A DNA stretch of 8,724 nucleotides from DHVE2 group archaeon (GTDB taxonomy: Archaea > Thermoplasmatota > Thermoplasmata > Thermoplasmatales > Aciduliprofundaceae), in NCBI GenBank assembly GCA_015520975.1, contig WAOZ01000098.1, forward strand, positions 1-8,724, given 5' to 3'. Shown piece by piece: positions 1 through 7,081 of this stretch (its first letter is position 1; each line of letters begins with the position of its first letter). The notes under the pieces are model-generated. The model was not told the origin of the DNA and did not search any database. It was given only the letters and a program-made list of their open reading frames with translations. The position numbers were made by a program, and so were the translations under genes.

Positions 1-1
1 C

Positions 2-604
2 CCGTCAAATATTGTTAGAGTTGCCTATGCACGAAGATATCATATAGGATTACAGCTTTACGAGTTCAGCAGCGCCGAATTCGAGAGCAGAAAAAGCAGA
101 TTTTTACCGATCTCGTATCCGATCACCATGCACCCAAGATTTGCGAGGTTTCTTGTCAATCTGGCGCATATACAGACAGGAGCGAAAGTGCTGGATCCCT
201 TTTGCGGTACCGGCTCCATACTCATCGAAGCGGGGCTTATGAGCATGAAAATCCACGGTTCTGATATAGATCCCAAAATGGTGGATGCTGCGAAAATCAA
301 TTTATCAAAATTCGGAATTTCGGGAGAGCTCAAAATTCTTGATGTTGGCGATATTGGTGGGCATTATGATGCCGTTGTCACCGATCCGCCCTATGGTAGA
401 TCATCTAGCTCCAAGGGAGAGAACATCCATAAACTTTATGATCGGGCATTTCAGGCATTTTCACGCGTGACTGATAAAGTGGCTATCGCGTTACCAGACA
501 AAAGTGCACTGAAAATTGGTGAACAGTATTTCGATTTGAAGGAGTATTACCCTCAGAGAGTGCACAAATCGCTCACACGATATTTTGCGTATTTTGAAAA
601 ATAG
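2..604 (+). CDS. trmG10: tRNA (guanine-10) N2-methyltransferase, TrmG10 family, 5'-truncated
   Basis: This is the C-terminal 200 residues of a SAM-dependent methyltransferase that in archaea methylates N2 of G10 in tRNA. The frame is open from position 2 with no stop, so the gene starts left of the window; the ATG at 128 is an internal Met (MHPRFARFLVNLA) and not the start. What is visible is the Rossmann-fold catalytic domain: SAM motif I DPFCGTGSILIEAGL at 194-238, an acidic GSDID strand end after it, and the catalytic DPPYG at 383-397 followed by RSSSS, the pattern expected of an N2-guanine methyltransferase of this family. The N-terminal THUMP domain would lie outside the window. The stop is TAG at 602-604. 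It sits upstream of, and is probably transcribed separately from, the transport/chelatase operon, with 120 bp between them and no evident functional link. The closest alternative is another THUMP-methyltransferase, which the motif spacing makes less likely. Confidence 0.88.
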   Translation, partial: PSNIVRVAYARRYHIGLQLYEFSSAEFESRKSRFLPISYPITMHPRFARFLVNLAHIQTGAKVLDPFCGTGSILIEAGLMSMKIHGSDIDPKMVDAAKINLSKFGISGELKILDVGDIGGHYDAVVTDPPYGRSSSSKGENIHKLYDRAFQAFSRVTDKVAIALPDKSALKIGEQYFDLKEYYPQRVHKSLTRYFAYFEK

Positions 605-630
605 GATTATATCCGAACCCAATAATTTTT
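604..630 (+). terminator. possible weak oligo-T terminator after the methyltransferase gene
   Basis: Directly at the stop codon there is a 4-bp inverted repeat (GGAT 604-607, ATCC 611-614, loop TAT), followed 11 nt later by a T5 run at 626-630. Archaeal RNA polymerase can terminate on short T runs, so this is a plausible end for the upstream transcript. The stem is short and not adjacent to the T run, so the call is weak. Confidence 0.22.
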
Positions 631-637
631 CACACCG

Positions 638-685
638 TAACATATTGAATTATCACAAAATGTTATAAATTTTTAAAAAATAACA
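638..685. promoter_or_regulatory. alternating inverted TAACA half-sites over the promoter (possible operator)
   Basis: Three copies of one short word occur in alternating orientation: TAACAT at 638-643, its inverse ATGTTA at 660-665 (ATGTTAT to 666), and ATAACA at 680-685. The last two form a perfect 6-bp dyad, TGTTAT (661-666) and ATAACA (680-685), with centres 19 bp apart. The first two have centres 22 bp apart. Both distances are close to two helical turns, and the middle copy overlaps the upstream TATA box, where an archaeal repressor would block TBP/TFB. A CGTAAC repeat at 636-641 and 696-701 brackets the region. In DNA this AT-rich the words could arise by chance, and no regulator is identified. 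Confidence 0.25.
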
Positions 686-693
686 CTTAAATA
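661..693 (+). promoter_or_regulatory. archaeal TATA-type promoter region of the operon
   Basis: Two TATA-like boxes lie upstream of the first operon gene: TTATAAAT at 663-670, preceded by an A-rich ACAAAA that could act as a BRE, and CTTAAATA at 686-693. Taking the usual 25 bp or so from box to start site, the first box would start transcription near 692-696 and leave a leader of about 30 nt that includes the GGTGA site at 715-719. The second would start near 714-716 and give an almost leaderless message beginning at the ATG at 713. The choice of box therefore bears on the choice of start codon. No transcript data are available, so the boxes are predictions from composition and position. Confidence 0.5.
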
Positions 694-714
694 TTCGTAA
701 CGCAATTACCGAAT

Positions 715-719
715 GGTGA
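715..719 (+). promoter_or_regulatory. ribosome binding site deciding the start of the solute-binding protein
   Basis: GGTGA lies 5 nt before the ATG at 725 and matches the same part of the anti-SD as the strong sites of downstream genes. The in-frame ATG at 713 has no SD before it. This favours 725 unless the message is leaderless. Confidence 0.5.
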
Positions 720-724
720 GATTA

Positions 725-1735
725 ATGAGTGGCGAGAAAAAAATGATTGCTACGATAATTGTAATGCTTATAGCAGTAATTGCGATTGGATACTACATGG
801 TAGAAATGCAGGGAGAAAACAACGGCGTCCGAACCATTGTAGATATGACCGGGCGGGTAGTTAAGATACCCGCTGTTATCAAAAGAGCCGTTGTATTTGC
901 ACAATATACAACAGTTGTTGCACTCGGCGCTTGGGATTGCGTTGTTGGTACATCCAAGTGGGCTCCATACAACACGATAATACAGAAAACGGTTCCCAAT
1001 ATTGATAAAATATGGCATAATGGTAGCGCCACATCGTTTAACACGGAAGAAGTTCTCTCACTCAACCCAGATATTGTTATAACTTACGGAGGTAATGGTG
1101 GGTATGTTACTCCGAAAGAACAGATTGAACAGCTAGAAAATGCAGGTGTGCCTGTTGTTTGTGTGAATATTTATAACATTTCAGATGTCTACAAATGTAT
1201 ACTTCTCATGGGTCAGATTTTCAACAGAGAACAGAGAGCAGAGCAGATAATAGAAACTATGCAAAATGCGTTTGATATGGTAAAAAATAAAGTTTCTGGG
1301 CTTGATAAGGTTCGTTGCCTTCATACCTGGAGTTCACCTACTAAAGTCACAGCTGGCCTAGGGGCAACACACGAACTGATTGTGAATGCTGGAGGAGTAG
1401 ATGTTGCATCTTCCTTAAATGAAAGATATGCAACAGTGGATATTGAGCAGATAATAGAATGGGATCCCGAGGTCGTGCTTATATGGGGTTCTGCGAAATA
1501 CACGCCTCAAGACATATACAACGATTCACAGTGGGAAGATGTCTCGGCTGTTGTGAATCACCAGGTGTACAAGTACCCGAAGATAAGCACATGGGATCCT
1601 GAAGTAGCGATGCTTCAAGTATGGTTCGCCGTCAAAATACATCCAGATGCGTTCAGCGACTTCAATATACAGAACTATGCAGATACATTTTTTAACAAAA
1701 TATACGGTATAGATAGCCCTTATGAGTGGTCATAA
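725..1735 (+). CDS. ABC transporter solute-binding protein, BtuF/FecB (class III) family, membrane-anchored
   Basis: This 336-residue extracellular receptor belongs to a BtuCDF/FecBCD-type importer of corrinoids, iron chelates or related metal complexes. It begins with a short basic segment and a hydrophobic helix (about residues 7-25). No lipobox Cys follows, so it is probably tethered by the uncleaved helix. The mature part opens with the family hallmark VDMTGRVVKIP, then two lobes with the strand ends NPDIVITYGG and DPEVVLIWG joined by a long helix. By position relative to BtuF, Glu132 (in KEQIEQL) and Glu217 (in THELIVNAGG) are candidates for the two glutamates that dock on the permease; this is an inference. 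The C-terminal helix pattern STWDPEVAMLQVWFA, ending in FNKIYGID, is typical of archaeal members. ATG 725 is preferred because of GGTGA at 715-719; ATG 713 would add MVRL. It is the first gene of the operon, and its stop TAA overlaps the next start as TAATG. The ligand cannot be read from the sequence. Confidence 0.87.
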   Translation: MSGEKKMIATIIVMLIAVIAIGYYMVEMQGENNGVRTIVDMTGRVVKIPAVIKRAVVFAQYTTVVALGAWDCVVGTSKWAPYNTIIQKTVPNIDKIWHNGSATSFNTEEVLSLNPDIVITYGGNGGYVTPKEQIEQLENAGVPVVCVNIYNISDVYKCILLMGQIFNREQRAEQIIETMQNAFDMVKNKVSGLDKVRCLHTWSSPTKVTAGLGATHELIVNAGGVDVASSLNERYATVDIEQIIEWDPEVVLIWGSAKYTPQDIYNDSQWEDVSAVVNHQVYKYPKISTWDPEVAMLQVWFAVKIHPDAFSDFNIQNYADTFFNKIYGIDSPYEWS

Positions 1736-2703
1736 TGCCCTCAAAAAAATGGAGATTTAGTATATATTCTGCACCATTTATCCTTTTTTTCATTTCTCTT
1801 TTTATAGGAAAGTATCCCCTCACAATATCGGAAGTCGCATCTGCACTGTTTGGGAACAAAGAGGGCATTGCATACGTGATTGTCTGGGATATAAGAATGC
1901 CACGAGTACTTCTTGCAATTGTTGGTGGGGCATCTCTGGCTGTGGCGGGCGCTGTTCTGCAGGGTATGTTCAGGAACCCATTAGTAAGCCCATCAATTCT
2001 TGGTATATCCGCAGGTGCGAGTTTTGGGGCTGCAATTGCAATAGTTTTTCTTTCAATAGCACCATATATACCAGCATTCTCTTTTGCGCTCCTTGCTGCA
2101 TATATGACATATTCCATCGCGAAAGTCCGAGAAAATATACCTCGTCTATCACTTGTATTGAGCGGAATAATAGTGGCATCACTATTCTCTGCCATGCTAT
2201 ATGTGGTAAAATATCTTGCAGATCCATACCATCTTGCCACGGTAGTTTACTGGCTTATGGGGTCATTTAATTATGCCCATTGGAACCAGGTCATAGGGAT
2301 ATACATCGCCTTTTTAATTGGATTTACATTGATTTACTGCTCCCGATGGCATCTTAACATAGTATCACTTGGAGATGAAGAGGCAAAAGCTCTCGGAGTT
2401 AATGTCAAAAATATGAGATTTATGTATATATCGGCATCAGCGCTTCTCGCATCTGCGATAACCGCAGTTTGTGGGATAATAGGCTGGATTGGCTTAATCG
2501 TACCACACATTACAAGAATGGCATTTGGTGCAGATCACAAAACACTAATTCCTCTCTCGGCCGCTGTAGGAGCAACACTCATGCTCGCCGCCGACGACGT
2601 TGTTAGAGTGGTGCTACCATATGAACTTCCTGTTAGCGTTATAACCACACTTCTTGGGATACCGTTTTTCATATATCTTCTTAGGAGGGGTAAAGTATGG
2701 TAA
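1735..2703 (+). CDS. ABC transporter permease, BtuC/FecCD family
   Basis: This is the membrane subunit (322 aa, close to the usual 320-340) that would dimerise to form the translocation path of a type II importer. It is hydrophobic throughout, with the multi-helix pattern of a fold that has ten helices in BtuC. Family landmarks appear in order: PRVLLAIVGG near residues 55-65, GAVLQGMFRNPLVSPSILG at 72-90 followed by SAGASFG, the cytoplasmic coupling segment EEAKALGVN at 215-223, and GWIGLIVPHITRMAFGADH before the final helices, with the usual ELPVSVITTLLGIPFF near the end. ATG 1735 is chosen because it forms a 1-nt TAATG overlap with the stop of the binding protein. A GTG at 1726 would add MVI but has no SD. 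The first coding helix contains a T7 run (1784-1790) and a T5 run (1799-1803). It overlaps the ATPase gene by 7 nt. Confidence 0.93.
   Translation: MPSKKWRFSIYSAPFILFFISLFIGKYPLTISEVASALFGNKEGIAYVIVWDIRMPRVLLAIVGGASLAVAGAVLQGMFRNPLVSPSILGISAGASFGAAIAIVFLSIAPYIPAFSFALLAAYMTYSIAKVRENIPRLSLVLSGIIVASLFSAMLYVVKYLADPYHLATVVYWLMGSFNYAHWNQVIGIYIAFLIGFTLIYCSRWHLNIVSLGDEEAKALGVNVKNMRFMYISASALLASAITAVCGIIGWIGLIVPHITRMAFGADHKTLIPLSAAVGATLMLAADDVVRVVLPYELPVSVITTLLGIPFFIYLLRRGKVW
2683..2688 (+). promoter_or_regulatory. strong ribosome binding site of the ATPase gene
   Basis: AGGAGG (continuing GG) lies inside the end of the permease gene, 8 nt before ATG 2697. It fixes the ATPase start and implies independent as well as coupled initiation. 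Confidence 0.8.
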
Positions 2704-3410
2704 AGGCAAGAATTTCATTCTATTATGGCAATAAAAAAGTACTCCATGATGTCAGAGTTGATGTTGCAAGAGGAGAGATTCTTGCAATTCTAGGCCCCAA
2801 CGGTAGTGGTAAAACAACCCTTATAAAATGCCTTGCGGGAATACTCCATCCCGAAGGCGAAATCATCATGGATGGTTTTCCCGGATATGTTCCGCAAATG
2901 CCTCCATCTACCTTCCCTTACTCAGTACTGGAAATGGTTATAATGGGCCGTGCGCGACATATAGGATTATGGGATATCCCTACTGAAAAAGATTATATCC
3001 GTGCTATGAACGCACTGAAAATGGTTGGAATTGTCCATCTTGCACATAGACCGTATACAGAGATCAGTGGTGGTGAACTCAGACTGGTACTAATCGCGAG
3101 GGCTCTCACTAGCGACGCCAGAATCCTTCTTCTTGACGAACCCACTGCACATCTGGATTTCAAAAATAGCCACCGCGTTTTAAAGGTAATTCGTAAACTG
3201 GCAAATGAAGGTTATGAAGTGGTTGTAAGCATGCACGATCCAAACGAATGTATTCGATACGCAGACAAGGTTCTTCTCTTGAATCAAGGAAAGGTTAAAG
3301 CATATGGTCCCGTAAACGAGATCATTACACAAGAAAATCTAGAATCGCTGTACGGCGTAAATCTTCGTATTGAAAATGTAAATGGAACAAGGGTGGTGAT
3401 ACCGTGTTGA
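2697..3410 (+). CDS. ABC transporter ATP-binding protein, BtuD/FecE family
   Basis: This is the 237-residue cytoplasmic ATPase of the importer. All nucleotide-binding motifs are intact: A-loop Tyr10 in FYYGNKKVL, Walker A GPNGSGKT at 33-40, Q-loop Gln67 in YVPQ, signature ISGGELR with SGGEL at 124-128, Walker B ILLLDE at 143-148, the D-loop around AHLD at 151-154, and the switch His180 in SMHD. The stretch between the strand after Walker A and the Q-loop (EGEIIMDGFPGYVPQ) is shorter than usual; most FecE/BtuD relatives carry roughly 10-15 more residues there. The variable C-terminal tail (LESLYGVNLRIENVNG) is typical of the family. The start is fixed by the AGGAGG at 2683-2688. The gene overlaps the permease by 7 nt and CobN by 7 nt, so it is one unit with its transporter partners and the chelatase. 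Confidence 0.94.
   Translation: MVKARISFYYGNKKVLHDVRVDVARGEILAILGPNGSGKTTLIKCLAGILHPEGEIIMDGFPGYVPQMPPSTFPYSVLEMVIMGRARHIGLWDIPTEKDYIRAMNALKMVGIVHLAHRPYTEISGGELRLVLIARALTSDARILLLDEPTAHLDFKNSHRVLKVIRKLANEGYEVVVSMHDPNECIRYADKVLLLNQGKVKAYGPVNEIITQENLESLYGVNLRIENVNGTRVVIPC
3395..3400 (+). promoter_or_regulatory. ribosome binding site of cobN
   Basis: GGTGAT, preceded by GGGT, lies 3 nt before the GTG at 3404 and supports that non-ATG start inside the end of the ATPase gene. Confidence 0.6.
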
Positions 3411-6400
3411 TTTTCATAATTGGCTACGGAAGTTCGGTTTACAGACATCTTGCGGAGAATGCCGGTGAGCGTGCGAGAATTATCAAGGTAGAGGATATCA
3501 AGCCAGGAGACATCTCGCAAGGAGACACAGTGTTTATTTACGCTCCCAAACTCCCAGATGATGTAATAAACGCAATCTATACACGTGCAAATATGGTGAT
3601 ATCAGCTACCCAAAACTTCCCGTCCCATGCACCAGATGATATAGTGTTAAAAGCCATTCAGTTTTTCAAAAGAGGAGGGCGAAAAAATCTCGCCTCACTT
3701 ATAGACCTCCTTCTGGACGGAAAAGATAACGACATAGATGAGATCCCGTGGTGCGGTATATATCACCCAGAATACGGAGTATTCGAATCGCTCGAAAACT
3801 ATAAAAAGAAATATGGTAAAAAAATTGATGTGGGTGTGCTATTTTACAGAACACACTGGTTATACGGTAACACGCAGGCGGTTGATGCGATCGTGAGAGC
3901 TCTTGAGCAGGAGAACCTTGGAGTTGTGGCTGTTTTTACGCACGGATGGAAAGACGAACAAGCGGGTATACCATCCAAGGAGGATGCAATAAAAAGGTTT
4001 CTCGCACCTGCGAAGATCGATGCCATTGTGAATCTAACATACTTTTTCCTTTCCGAAAAAGGTAGGACCACGATTCTTGAAGATCTAAACATACCTGTTT
4101 TTCAGCCTGTTTTCTCTTTCAGACAGAGCGTGGAAGAGTGGAAGGCCTGCAATACCCTAGATGGGACATCTCAAGTCTACACTATCTATATGCCCGAGGT
4201 TGATGGACTTATTGAAAGTATATTCTTTGGTGGTACACGGATTGAGAATGGAGAGAAGAAAATAGAAATTCTGGAAGAGCATGCAAAATATATAGCAAAA
4301 CGTATTGCACGATGGATCCGACTTAGAAGGAAACCTCCCAAAGAAAGAAGAATCGCCATTGTGCTGATAAATCCGCCGTGCAAAGGAGCCGAATCTTCCG
4401 TTGCGGTTGGACTCGGTTTGGACGTCCCTGAAAGTGTGGTGAAACTGTTACACACCCTAAAAAGTGAAGGATACCATGTGGAAAACATCCCGCAAAGTGG
4501 TGAGCATCTTATCCGCATGATACTAGAGAGGCATGCATTAAACGAATTTAGATGGACTTCCGTGAAAAGCATTGTGGAAGGCGGCGGGGCTTTAGCTTTA
4601 GTAGATTTGGAGAAATATCTTGTTTGGTATAGAGAGCTTTCGCAGGATCTCAGAGATAAAATAGAGGCAAGTTGGGGAAAACCCGAAGATGTCCTTTCTG
4701 AAAATGTGCCAGATGAACTTATTGGTATGGTGTATAACGGTTGTTTTGTGGTTCCTGGTCTCAGATTCGGGAATGTTGTTATTATTCCACAACCAAAATT
4801 CGGTTGCGCAGGAGCAAAATGTGACGGAAAGGTATGCAAAATTCTGCATGATCCAACGATTGTCCCACCCCATCAGTGGTTCGCCGTATATCGCTGGCTC
4901 ACACGTGAGTTTGGTGCGGATGTTCTAATACACTTCGGAACTCATGGATCTCTTGAATTCAGACCCGGTAAAGGCGTAGCCCTTTCGCCAAACTGCATTC
5001 CTGAAGTGACTATAGATGATGTTCCACACCTTTATGTGTACGCTGTTTCTAACCCAATGGAAGGTGCTATCGCTAAAAGAAGAAGTTATGCCGTTCTCGT
5101 GGATCATATTTATCCGCCAATGGAGAATGCCAATGTACTGGAAAATCTTGACTCCCTTGTAAGACAGTATTTTAAGGCGAGGGAGGTAGGCGACAATTCG
5201 CGAATGGATATCATACAGGAGCAAATCATCAAGGAAGCAAAAGAGATTGGCATATCTGCAAAGGAAAGTCCAGAGGCCATTGAGCAGGTGAGCCGATATA
5301 TTGAACTTATGCGAAGTACTGCCATAAATATGGGATTGCATATTTTTGGTAAAACACCAGACGATGAAAAAATCGCGAAGTATGTAATCTCTGCATTTTA
5401 CCACGACAGCACCGAGACTCCTTCCATTATCAGAATTCTATCCGAATGCACAGGTATAGATTATGACTCCGCACGCCGGAGATGCAACCCCAGACTTGAA
5501 AAAATAAGAAAATCTGCCGAAGATGCAATACTGGATGTCGTAAAAGGCAAAGACTTTGAACACTCAATCAAAGAAGCCTGTGAGAAGCACAATCTTGAAA
5601 TCAAATCTACCGAACCCCTTAAAAAAATAAAGGATTCCATCCTATCTATGATCCACGGGATAAAAAGATGCGATCTTGAAATGCGCGGACTCCTAAATGG
5701 ACTTGACGGTGGACATGTTCCGCCGGGAACCGCAGGAGCACTTACGCGCGGATGTGTTGATATACTACCAACGGGAAAAAATTTTTACACCGTTAACCCC
5801 CTCGAGCTTCCCAGCCGTGCTGCATGGAAAATAGGAGTGCTCTCTGCTCAGTTACTTATTCAAAAGCATCTGGAAAAGCATGGTCAATACCCAGAAACCG
5901 TGGGTGAAGTTCTGTGGAGTATTGATGCTTACAAAGCTGATGGAGAACAAATATCACGCATACTTTACCTTCTCGGTGTTGAGCCTGTATGGAGCGGCAG
6001 TCAGGTGGTGGATTTGAAAGTTATTCCGCTACACGATTTGGGAAGACCAAGAATTGATGTACTCGTAAGAATAAGTGGGATCGTACGTGATACACTACCC
6101 ACATATGTGGAGATGATAAATCATGCGGTGGAGATGGTCCTATCACTGGATGAGCCTCCTGAAATGAACTATCCACGAAAACATTATTTTGAAATCGTGA
6201 GAGATCTAATCATTACTGGATATGATGATGCCAATGCGCAGAAACTTGCAGGATATAGAGTTTTTTCCTCGCCGCCTGGCACATACGGTGCAGGCGTGAA
6301 CCTGGCTGTTGCTGCTTCTGCATGGCGCGATAAGGAAGATCTTGCAAAAATATGGGTTAAGTGGAGCAGTTACGCCTATTCATTGGATGGGTCTGTGACG

Positions 6401-7081
6401 GCGCCCCACGTGCTTATGCATACACTTAAAACCGTTGAGGTAGTAGCAAAAAATCATATAAGTGACGAGCACGACATAACCAACTGTTGTTGTTATTATG
6501 CTCACCATGGAGGATTTAAACTATCAGCCGAATTATTAAGCGGTAAAGAAGTAGATGCCGTTCACATTGATACTCGAGATATCACAAATATAGACATTCG
6601 GGATATTTCTTTGGAAGCAGAGCGCGTTGCAAGAACTAAGATACTCAACCCACAATGGATTGAAGAAATGAAAAAGCATGGATACCGCGGGGCTGCAGAA
6701 TTTGCAAAAAAGATCCACCATCTTTACGGGTGGAAAGCCACCGCGAATGAAGTTTCTGATAGGATTTTTGACGAAATTGCGGACAGATATATAATAGACA
6801 GCGAAATGAGACACTGGTTTGAGGAACACAATATCTACGCGGCCGAGGAAATCACTAGGAGATTGGTGGAGGCTCACGTTAGAGGACTGTGGAAAACAAG
6901 CAAAGAGAGAATAGATAAGCTGAATGAGGCATACTCTGAAATCGAGGCTCTGCTTGAGGATATGGTCCACGAAAATACACAGGGTGGAGAAATTTTGGTA
7001 TATGCGTATGATGATGTAAACGAGTGGAACGAAAAAATGAGGGAGGTGAACAAATTATGGCAATCGCTGAAAGAAAAATGA
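3404..7081 (+). CDS. cobN: CobN/BchH-family large subunit of a class I metal chelatase (putative cobaltochelatase)
   Basis: This 1225-residue protein is full length for CobN. The family binds the tetrapyrrole and carries the metal-insertion site, driven by the AAA+/vWA subunits. An N-terminal region (about 1-120) precedes the main CobN/Mg-chelatase domain, which opens near GIYHPEYGVFESLENY and GVLFYRTHWLYGNTQAVDA. The signature block HFGTHGSLEF lies at 510-519 (H510, H514, E518), then RPGKGVALS and later IAKRRSYA. Later blocks are GGHVPPG at 769-775, LPTGKNFYTV at 788-797, GRPRIDVLVRISGIVRD, SSPPGTYGAGVNLA and HGYRGAAEFA, all family landmarks. Cysteines C468, C473 and C478 form a CX4CX4C just before the signature block, and a CCCYY run lies at 1028-1032. 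The signature reads THG..EF as in BchH/ChlH, rather than the KHG..EW of textbook CobN, so the metal (cobalt most likely) is not certain. The start is GTG 3404 with GGTGAT before it. It overlaps the ATPase by 7 nt and the next gene by 25 nt. Confidence 0.92.
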   Translation: MLIFIIGYGSSVYRHLAENAGERARIIKVEDIKPGDISQGDTVFIYAPKLPDDVINAIYTRANMVISATQNFPSHAPDDIVLKAIQFFKRGGRKNLASLIDLLLDGKDNDIDEIPWCGIYHPEYGVFESLENYKKKYGKKIDVGVLFYRTHWLYGNTQAVDAIVRALEQENLGVVAVFTHGWKDEQAGIPSKEDAIKRFLAPAKIDAIVNLTYFFLSEKGRTTILEDLNIPVFQPVFSFRQSVEEWKACNTLDGTSQVYTIYMPEVDGLIESIFFGGTRIENGEKKIEILEEHAKYIAKRIARWIRLRRKPPKERRIAIVLINPPCKGAESSVAVGLGLDVPESVVKLLHTLKSEGYHVENIPQSGEHLIRMILERHALNEFRWTSVKSIVEGGGALALVDLEKYLVWYRELSQDLRDKIEASWGKPEDVLSENVPDELIGMVYNGCFVVPGLRFGNVVIIPQPKFGCAGAKCDGKVCKILHDPTIVPPHQWFAVYRWLTREFGADVLIHFGTHGSLEFRPGKGVALSPNCIPEVTIDDVPHLYVYAVSNPMEGAIAKRRSYAVLVDHIYPPMENANVLENLDSLVRQYFKAREVGDNSRMDIIQEQIIKEAKEIGISAKESPEAIEQVSRYIELMRSTAINMGLHIFGKTPDDEKIAKYVISAFYHDSTETPSIIRILSECTGIDYDSARRRCNPRLEKIRKSAEDAILDVVKGKDFEHSIKEACEKHNLEIKSTEPLKKIKDSILSMIHGIKRCDLEMRGLLNGLDGGHVPPGTAGALTRGCVDILPTGKNFYTVNPLELPSRAAWKIGVLSAQLLIQKHLEKHGQYPETVGEVLWSIDAYKADGEQISRILYLLGVEPVWSGSQVVDLKVIPLHDLGRPRIDVLVRISGIVRDTLPTYVEMINHAVEMVLSLDEPPEMNYPRKHYFEIVRDLIITGYDDANAQKLAGYRVFSSPPGTYGAGVNLAVAASAWRDKEDLAKIWVKWSSYAYSLDGSVTAPHVLMHTLKTVEVVAKNHISDEHDITNCCCYYAHHGGFKLSAELLSGKEVDAVHIDTRDITNIDIRDISLEAERVARTKILNPQWIEEMKKHGYRGAAEFAKKIHHLYGWKATANEVSDRIFDEIADRYIIDSEMRHWFEEHNIYAAEEITRRLVEAHVRGLWKTSKERIDKLNEAYSEIEALLEDMVHENTQGGEILVYAYDDVNEWNEKMREVNKLWQSLKEK
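7042..7049 (+). promoter_or_regulatory. strong ribosome binding site of the ChlI-ChlD gene
   Basis: GGAGGTGA lies within the last codons of cobN, 7 nt before ATG 7057. It decides this start over the later in-frame Met at 7078. Confidence 0.82.

Noticed and set aside
128..604. ATG at 128 as the start of the methyltransferase
   Set aside because: The reading frame is open back to position 2, and family-like sequence (RFLPISYPI) precedes the ATG; the gene is truncated by the window edge.
605..724. Cobalamin riboswitch before the transporter/chelatase operon
   Set aside because: The leader can be at most a few tens of nucleotides and is AT-rich, with no B12-box-like element or multi-stem fold.
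1726..1734. GTG 1726 as the permease start
   Set aside because: It has no SD, and ATG 1735 in a TAATG overlap fits the coupled layout of the operon better.
1743..1749. A_AAA_AAA heptamer at codons 4-5 of the permease as a frameshift site
   Set aside because: It is too near the start for a useful product and has no stimulatory element. It also shows that such heptamers arise by chance here, which lowers confidence in the chlD site.
1692..2240. 182-aa open frame on the minus strand within the permease gene
   Set aside because: It is antisense to canonical FecCD motifs and its composition is that of a shadow frame.
4186..4839. 217-aa open frame on the minus strand within cobN
   Set aside because: It lies wholly opposite well-conserved CobN coding sequence, resembles no family and has no promoter or SD that I can see.
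5621..5627. A7 run within cobN as a frameshift site
   Set aside because: In frame it reads T_AAA_AAA, and a -1 slip would put the first tRNA on TAA; it lies mid-domain in a full-length protein.
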